Positions 59,793-64,000 of a DNA stretch of 64,000 nucleotides are shown here, in pieces. The translations under genes and the position numbers were made by a program. Numbering within the stretch: the stretch's first letter is position 1; each line of letters begins with the position of its first letter. This DNA comes from Actinomycetota bacterium (GTDB lineage: Bacteria > Actinomycetota > Geothermincolia > Geothermincolales > RBG-13-55-18). Location of the stretch: NCBI GenBank assembly GCA_014360655.1, contig JACIXC010000010.1:1-64000 (forward strand). Reading direction: 5' to 3'. The notes below the pieces were generated by a model, which was given only the letters and a program-made list of their open reading frames with translations, was not told the origin of the DNA and made no database searches.

Positions 59793-60602
59793 TTACGGAT
59801 TGAGAGTCCAACGCCCCACCCGGAATGCAGCCGGCCCCCCCGGTCGGCTGCTTCCATTTTGTCGTGCCCGAACCGGGGACCGTGGCGCACCTTCGCCGAA
59901 GTTCTCTTCCAGGAAGGCCTTGAGCTCGGGATAAGCGTCGGTGATCACCCCGTCGATGCCGCATGCGAGGAGCTCCTCGAGGTTCCCGGCGGAGTTGACC
60001 GTCCAGGTGATCACCCTCAGGCCGCGTGCGTGCGCCCTGCTCACGAGCTCGCCGTCGACGCTGAAACAGACGGGAAGCACAACGGAGGCCCCGCAACGGC
60101 GTGCCATGCGGAGCACCCTGTCCGCCGCGGGATCGAACTGGCTTAGGACACCGATCTCCGCAGGGCAGGCGGTTTCCCGGAAGGCGGCCAGAAAGTCGAC
60201 GTCGAAGGACGTGATGAGGGGCGTGTACGCCGGGGGGGTTTCGCGCAGGGTTTCAGCCAGGACAAGCGGGTCGCACTTCTTGATCTCGAGGTTGAGGGCG
60301 CACCTGTCGCCCGCCGTCTCCAGGAATTCCCGCAGTGTGGGCACGTAGGGGGCCCTCTCCCTTATCTCCCGCAGGCTAAGGCGCCCCAGGATGTGGTAGC
60401 CGAGGAAGGGACCGTGGTGGATCACCGCCACGCCGTCGCTCGACATGCGCACGTCGCATTCCACCATCTCCACCCCGAAGTCCAGGGCTTGCCGCAGGGA
60501 CTGCAGGGTGTTCTCCGGCCCGAAGCCGCGCCCGCCACGATGGCTCACCAGAAGGAACTCGCTCTCCTCCACCCTACCGTTCGTGCGCCGCAGGATGATC
60601 AT
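59793..60602 (-). CDS. Glycerophosphodiester phosphodiesterase family protein
   Basis: The 269-residue protein belongs to the GDPD family, which cleaves glycerophosphodiesters to glycerol 3-phosphate and an alcohol. Catalytic elements are SHRGGRGFGPENTLQS (His, Arg, Glu-Asn-Thr, about residues 20-35), the VECDVRMSSDGVAVIHH segment with metal-binding Glu/Asp and the second His, and a late conserved LRVITWTVNS followed by GIDGVITDAYPE (the C-terminal GDPD signature). The usual HD pair is HH here. Start ATG 60602 behind GGAGGTGCAAG; a longer frame upstream is not conserved. It has no signal peptide in this form, so it is probably cytoplasmic. Confidence 0.9.
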   Translation of the reverse strand: MIILRRTNGRVEESEFLLVSHRGGRGFGPENTLQSLRQALDFGVEMVECDVRMSSDGVAVIHHGPFLGYHILGRLSLREIRERAPYVPTLREFLETAGDRCALNLEIKKCDPLVLAETLRETPPAYTPLITSFDVDFLAAFRETACPAEIGVLSQFDPAADRVLRMARRCGASVVLPVCFSVDGELVSRAHARGLRVITWTVNSAGNLEELLACGIDGVITDAYPELKAFLEENFGEGAPRSPVRARQNGSSRPGGPAAFRVGRWTLNP

Positions 60603-60790
60603 CTTGCACCTCCGCTCACTTCTTCGGCCGCCGGGCGCCGCGACTGAAACGCAGCCTGCCGCGGGGTGGACATGCATGTGGACGGCAAAGCCCGGCCGTT
60701 CCGCTTGGAGATGGCGCGGTGGCTCAGGCGACCGGCCCCCGGCATGCGGCAGGACGCCCGGGCGCGAACCACCCAGGCGTCCCAGGCGAC

Positions 60791-61342
60791 TCAGGCGCGG
60801 ATGACCTGGCGCAACAGGATGCCCTTGTTGTCGCCCCTGGACTCCTTGTAATAATTGGCGGTCAGGAAAAGCGCCAGCAACAGGAAGGGACAGAGCACGC
60901 AGAGCACGAAACCTCCAGGGGATCCCAGGAAACGCAGGAAGGCCCCTCCCATTGGCAGCACCAGGCGCACCTTCCCCTGCACCTTCCGTGCCGGTATGAC
61001 GAAGGGGTCTACCTGGGTGTTGCCGTCCCCCTTGGTGACCGCAACCAGCTCTCCGTCACGCTCCTGCATGGAGACGACGCGGTGGACGATACGGGCCGCG
61101 CCATCCTCGGGATCCGGGAAGATGATCACGTCTCCGGGCTTGATACCCTCTGGTTGCACGCCCGCCACAAGGACGGCATCGCTGTCCCTGATGGTGGGCT
61201 CCATGGAATCGCCCTGCACCTCGTTCAGGGGCGAGAAGAGCGCCTGAGCGATGATGAGGAAATTGCACAACAACGCCATTGCCACCAGGCAGTAGACGGC
61301 GAGCTCCAGCAGCCGTGACAGAGACCTTTCCACGAACCGCAT
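60791..61342 (-). CDS. lepB: Signal peptidase I, S26B type
   Basis: The 183-residue protein resembles signal peptidases. The catalytic Ser is in VQGDSMEPTIRDSDAVLV (about residue 46), and the region that carries Lys in bacterial LepB here reads ARIVHRVVS with His, as in the archaeal/ER-type (S26B) signal peptidase and the SipW group. There is one N-terminal membrane segment (about residues 10-32) and a C-terminal one (about residues 145-168). I choose ATG 61342, which has GGGAGGAGGAGG 8 bases upstream, over ATG 61378. Such enzymes process a limited set of secreted proteins. Confidence 0.88.
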   Translation of the reverse strand: MRFVERSLSRLLELAVYCLVAMALLCNFLIIAQALFSPLNEVQGDSMEPTIRDSDAVLVAGVQPEGIKPGDVIIFPDPEDGAARIVHRVVSMQERDGELVAVTKGDGNTQVDPFVIPARKVQGKVRLVLPMGGAFLRFLGSPGGFVLCVLCPFLLLALFLTANYYKESRGDNKGILLRQVIRA

Positions 61343-61466
61343 CTCGTCCTCCTCCTCCCTCGTGTTTTCCAAGGTCATGCATCGGAAGGCGCGCGGAAGG
61401 ATGTGGATAGCCCTAAGGTATTATTCCCGACGTACCTCGGACCGATATGAAACACCCCGGGTCCCG

Positions 61467-61496
61467 GTGTCGCATGCGCGCGTGTCGCATGCGCGC
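61467..61496. repeat. 15-bp tandem duplication
   Basis: Two adjacent copies of GTGTCGCATGCGCGC (61467-61481 and 61482-61496) occur in the 430-bp gap between the signal peptidase and DUF1858 genes. The gap otherwise contains only moderate GC-rich hairpins and no clear gene. Confidence 0.7.
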
Positions 61497-61774
61497 GTTG
61501 TCCCCGTTAAGCGAGGGCGTGGCGGAAGGAGCGCGCAGGGCGTGACCCCTAGCGGTCCGTCACCCAGAGGCGTTGCGTTTTACGGGAGATCCAAGCGCAA
61601 GGGGAAAGAGGTTCCTGCGACGGTCGCCGTATCATGACCATCGCACGCCCTTGCGGGCGCAGCAAGCGGGCTTCGCAAGCGTCTTTTATCCCGCCAGGTA
61701 TCCCCGGAGTGAAAGTATCGCAAGCCGGCCCTACCCATGGCTGTGGCAGCGCGGACGGGAACGGAAAGGTCTCC

Positions 61775-61987
61775 TCATCCCTCCTGGGCGCCCTCCCCCA
61801 CCTTCGCGTTGAGGTCCTTTACGAGGGCGTCCACGTCGATGCCGTGAGCCAGGGCGCCCTGTTCTATGTTCTCGAAACGCGCCACAGCGCATCCCACGCA
61901 ATGCAACCCGTGCTCCATGAAGACCCTTATGGTCTCGGGGTTCTTCTCCACCACTTCCTGGATGGTCATGTACTTGGTGATGGCCAT
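61775..61987 (-). CDS. DUF1858 domain protein
   Basis: The 70-residue protein matches the DUF1858 family: KYMTIQEVVEKNPETIRVFMEHGLHCVGCAVARFENIEQG contains the CxxC (about residues 30-33) and the four-helix pattern. Members are found in anaerobes and may bind iron-sulfur clusters or other metals, often next to hybrid-cluster protein genes. It has a GGAGGTAGAG ribosome binding site. It is followed to the right by another small Cys-rich gene on the same strand, 89 bases upstream, though not evidently co-transcribed. Confidence 0.92.
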   Translation of the reverse strand: MAITKYMTIQEVVEKNPETIRVFMEHGLHCVGCAVARFENIEQGALAHGIDVDALVKDLNAKVGEGAQEG

Positions 61988-62076
61988 TTCTCTACCTCCT
62001 TTTATCTCGTCCCCTTTAGTTTAAGCGTATGCACTTGCGTTTGCCAGAGCATTTTCCCGGCCGCGCATGATGCAGG

Positions 62077-62373
62077 TCAGCCTTCGTTCTCCAGCTGCAG
62101 GTGAAGGTCGAGGAGATCGTCCCAGGAAAGCGGCGGGTTATCGGCCGCCTCCTTGCATTCTATGGGGGGGTTCAGGAGCACGGGCTCCCGCCCGTTCATG
62201 CGCATGAAGTCGACGAAGCGCGGGTCCGCGGGGTAGGCCTGGGGGTCACCGCAGCCGTAACAGGTGAAGGTGTAGAAGGTACCGTCACCGTCCCCGTGTT
62301 CCACCAGGATGATGTCCTCGACGGCCAGGGCCACGTCTCCGCACCTCCAGCAACGCGACTTTATCCTGAGCAT
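62077..62373 (-). CDS. Small zinc-ribbon-like protein
   Basis: The 98-residue protein has two CxxC pairs (CWRC near residue 8 and CYGC near residue 38), which together would make a zinc ribbon. The remaining 60 residues include PADPRFVDFMRMNGREPVLLNPP and an acidic C-terminal helix. I do not recognise a family. The start ATG 62373 is preceded by AAAGGAGGGGAG, a strong ribosome binding site. It is divergent from a helix-turn-helix regulator across an AT-rich 90-bp promoter region, so it is probably regulated by it. Confidence 0.75.
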   Translation of the reverse strand: MLRIKSRCWRCGDVALAVEDIILVEHGDGDGTFYTFTCYGCGDPQAYPADPRFVDFMRMNGREPVLLNPPIECKEAADNPPLSWDDLLDLHLQLENEG

Positions 62374-62463
62374 CTCCCCTCCTTTAACATTAAAAACTAT
62401 ATATACTGTATTTATATACTATGCTATAATAATCCTTGTCAATACGTTGAGGCGGGAGGGATC
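62374..62463. promoter_or_regulatory. Divergent AT-rich promoter/operator region
   Basis: The gap has near-repeats TATATACTGTATTTATATACTATGC (about 62400-62424) and TATAAT at 62425-62430 on the plus strand, and on the minus strand the AT-run TATATATAG. Two ACTGT/ACTAT half sites suggest an operator for the regulator at 62464. Confidence 0.5.
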
Positions 62464-63168
62464 TTGACTTACCGCGAGAGGGTGGCCATGGTGTCCGCGG
62501 CCCTCGCGGACCCGACGCGACGCCAGATCATGGAGCTGCTCCTCGACGCCGGGATGCCAATGTCGGCGCGCGAGGTGGCGGAGGCATTCGGCCTGCACGT
62601 CAACGCGGCGCGCATGCACCTGGAGAAGCTGGTCAAGGGGGGGCTTCTGGCGGTTACCCGCCGGCGCGGCGAAAGGGGGGGCCGCCCCGCCCACATGTAC
62701 GTGGTTAGCGATGAGGACTGGGAACTGCACCTGCCCCCGCGCAGCTACAGGCCCCTGGCCGCCATACTCGCTTCCGGCTTGCGGCAATGCGGGACGGACG
62801 TGATGGCATCGCTGGTCGAGGAAGCGCGGGCTTACGGGCGATCGGAGGGAGCGCGCAACGCGTCGCCCCTTGCCCTGCTGGCGCGGGGAGCGAAGTTGGA
62901 CGCGTTGGTGGAGGCCTGGAAGGAAGACCTTGCCCGCAGGGGGGTTTCGGCCCGGTTGGGCGGGAGGGAGGACGGGAGCGTGGAGGTCACCTTTCTCTCC
63001 TGTCCCTTCGGCGGTGTCGTGGACGTCTGTCGCGAGCTGGTGTGCGAGATACATCGTGGCATGGAGGAGGGCCTGCTCGGCCTGGCCGGGGAATGGCGTA
63101 TAGAGCGCGCGGGGGAAGGCTGCGTGTTCACCGCCCGCAGAAGAAGGCCGGGGCGGCGCGCGGGTTGA
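62464..63168 (+). CDS. ArsR-like helix-turn-helix transcriptional regulator
   Basis: The 235-residue protein has a winged helix near its N-terminus (TRRQIMELLLDAGMPMSAREVAEAFGLHVNAARMHLEKLVKGGLL, about residues 16-60), then GERGGRPAHMY, the wing of ArsR/DeoR-like regulators, and a long C-terminal domain that contains a few Cys residues (ECG-like CPFGGVVDVC near residue 180). The C-terminal part resembles the DUF2087 or iron-sulfur/ligand domains of BadM- or SufR-like regulators, but the match is not certain. Cys residues might bind a metal or cluster. TTG 62464 follows GGGAGGGATC. It faces the zinc-ribbon gene and is likely to control it. Confidence 0.82.
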   Translation: MTYRERVAMVSAALADPTRRQIMELLLDAGMPMSAREVAEAFGLHVNAARMHLEKLVKGGLLAVTRRRGERGGRPAHMYVVSDEDWELHLPPRSYRPLAAILASGLRQCGTDVMASLVEEARAYGRSEGARNASPLALLARGAKLDALVEAWKEDLARRGVSARLGGREDGSVEVTFLSCPFGGVVDVCRELVCEIHRGMEEGLLGLAGEWRIERAGEGCVFTARRRRPGRRAG

Positions 63169-63173
63169 GCTGC

Positions 63174-63285
63174 GTTTCCGCAAGGGCGCGCCGCCGCGCG
63201 AGGCCGGCGTCTCGAAGAAGTCGCTGATGCCCTTGACCTTCCGTACGAGTTTCCGCAAGGGCGCGCCGCCGCGCGAGGCCGGCGT
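63174..63285. CRISPR. Two-unit CRISPR-like repeat, no cas genes in view
   Basis: Two exact 37-bp copies (63174-63210 and 63249-63285) begin GTTTCCGCAAGG and end AGGCCGGCGT; between them lies a 38-bp spacer (63211-63248). The repeat length and spacer length fit a CRISPR unit, and the G-T-T-T-C start is common in CRISPR repeats. With only two copies and no cas genes or leader known here, it may equally be a remnant or an unrelated short repeat. Confidence 0.5.
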
Positions 63286-63308
63286 AGCCTGGAGATGGCG
63301 GCTCACAC

Positions 63309-63341
63309 GGCATGCCGCGGGGTGGTTCCCCGTGGCATGCC
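63309..63341. other. Long near-perfect hairpin
   Basis: GGCATGCCGCGGGG (63309-63322) and CCCCGTGGCATGCC (63328-63341) form a 14-bp stem with one G-T pair and a 5-base loop. It lies 24 bases after the second CRISPR-like repeat; no T-run follows. Confidence 0.6.
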
Positions 63342-63498
63342 GGTCTGGTACACCCGATCTCCCCGGACACGCATTAAGGCACCGGGGACAACCCCATATC
63401 CATGGGAGCGGGTAACCGACAGGAGCAGGATGAGGTATGGAAACGGGATACAGGCTGGGCGAGACGATCCCCATGGCCGGGGGCTGCACCAGGGCCCC

Positions 63499-63915
63499 TC
63501 AAGCCTCTTCGTCCGGCATGCCGTCACGCCCCGTTCCGGCTCTCCCCTCCCCTCCCAGCTTGATGCCGTACTTCAGGAGGAGGTGCTCGTAATCCCTTCG
63601 GTAGAAAATCTTGCATTTCACCTCGGGATACAACTCGCATAACCTGCGGATCTTGCGGTTCTTCTTGGTCACCAGCTTCTGGTCCAGGGTGGTTATCTCG
63701 ATGTAGAGGTCGAACTCCGGCAGGTAGAAGTCGGGGGTGAACTTGGAGACCGGGTTGCCGTTCTTGTCCCAGGCGATGTCGAAACTGACCGGTTCATAGA
63801 GCCACTTGATATCGTAGAAATCAAGCAAGCGGGCGAATTCCTGTTCGCTGCGGTGAGCGAATCTGACCTCGTACCAGCGCCTGTAGACCTTCTCCTCGTT
63901 CACGGCAAGAACCAC
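63499..63915 (-). CDS. PD-(D/E)XK-like nuclease fold protein, unknown
   Basis: The 138-residue protein shows FTPDFYLPEFDLYIEITT (about residues 59-76), the PD...E-x-T pattern of PD-(D/E)XK nucleases such as VSR-like enzymes, although the last position is Thr rather than Lys; a KKNRKIRRL stretch follows. The N-terminus (VRFAHRSEQEFARLLDFYDIKWLYEP) with conserved Arg/Glu residues resembles the first part of these folds. No neighbour suggests a restriction system. It starts at GTG 63915 or GTG 63903 and ends 63499. Function unknown; nuclease activity is inference only. Confidence 0.65.
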   Translation of the reverse strand: MVLAVNEEKVYRRWYEVRFAHRSEQEFARLLDFYDIKWLYEPVSFDIAWDKNGNPVSKFTPDFYLPEFDLYIEITTLDQKLVTKKNRKIRRLCELYPEVKCKIFYRRDYEHLLLKYGIKLGGEGRAGTGRDGMPDEEA

Positions 63916-64000
63916 CGTTGCGCTTTCCGGCCTTCCTACCCCTCCCGCGTCCGCAGCCTCGCTCGCATCGCTCTTCCGCCGGGCGGGCTCAGGCGGACTT

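Noticed and set aside
59793-59860. GC hairpin in the 3' end of the GDPD gene as terminator
   Set aside because: The stem lies within the coding sequence and is not followed by a T-run, so it is not convincing.

Overview
The window is about 64 kb of GC-rich bacterial chromosome (high GC at third codon positions, frequent GTG/TTG starts, tight ATGA gene overlaps, GGAGG-type ribosome binding sites). Gene content suggests a deep-branching, probably anaerobic or facultative, Gram-positive-type lineage such as a deep actinobacterium: tlyA, scpAB, plsY, an oxygen-sensitive class III ribonucleotide reductase with its activase, B12-dependent acyl-CoA mutase chemistry and many radical SAM proteins. The lineage is inferred from gene content and style; no rRNA or tRNA gene was seen in the window.

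Layout. 1-480: the edge of an insertion sequence (IS481-like transposase, cut by the window). 0.6-7.5 kb: an ABC-2 exporter, a phenylacetate-CoA-ligase/ACT/YjbQ group and a membrane-embedded M28-like protein facing left. 7.7-13.3 kb: an operon of small acidic ORF, dxs, tlyA, nadK and recN. 13.5-15.1 kb: metal ABC transporter ATPase and permease. 15.2-17.1 kb: pyrG behind a leader with a promoter and an intrinsic terminator (possible attenuator). 17.3-25.4 kb: M20 peptidase, NUDIX hydrolase, alanine dehydrogenase, tyrosine recombinase, a free-standing radical SAM protein with its own promoter and terminator, an orphan protein and deoB. 25.8-29.6 kb: a DHH-CBS-CBS-nucleotidyltransferase fusion, a site-2 protease and an HD protein. 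29.8-42.9 kb: trpS, scpA, scpB, rluB, then aroH-aroF-tyrA-aroA-cmk (late shikimate and tyrosine branch), a PDZ/radical SAM DUF512 protein, der, plsY and gpsA. 43.4-48.6 kb: a lipoprotein-like DUF2993-type protein, then nrdR-nrdD-thioredoxin-like-nrdG; nrdD is interrupted by a 222-residue mini-intein. 48.7-49.3 kb: a DUF3786 protein.

49.5-59.2 kb is the most accessory-looking part: overlapping padR and tetR regulators, a strong candidate operator with two interlocked inverted repeats, a hotdog thioesterase, an SDR, a two-subunit B12 acyl-CoA mutase, a thiolase, its DUF35 partner and, facing it, an acyl-CoA ligase. The mutase is the standout: residues equivalent to the three substrate-defining positions Y89, R207 and H244 of methylmalonyl-CoA mutase are Phe, Tyr and Asn, a combination matching none of the characterised mutases I can recall. 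Together these genes read as a CoA-ester pathway: ligase activates an acid, mutase rearranges its carbon skeleton, SDR oxidises the product and the thiolase-DUF35 pair cleaves it. The substrate is unknown. The ligase's 3' end is duplicated twice downstream of the gene in an exact 165-bp tandem array, next to an AT-rich stretch.

59.2-64 kb: GDPD-family phosphodiesterase, S26B-type signal peptidase, DUF1858 protein, a small zinc-ribbon protein, a helix-turn-helix regulator, a two-unit CRISPR-like repeat (37-bp repeats, 38-bp spacer) without cas genes in view, and a PD-(D/E)XK-like protein.
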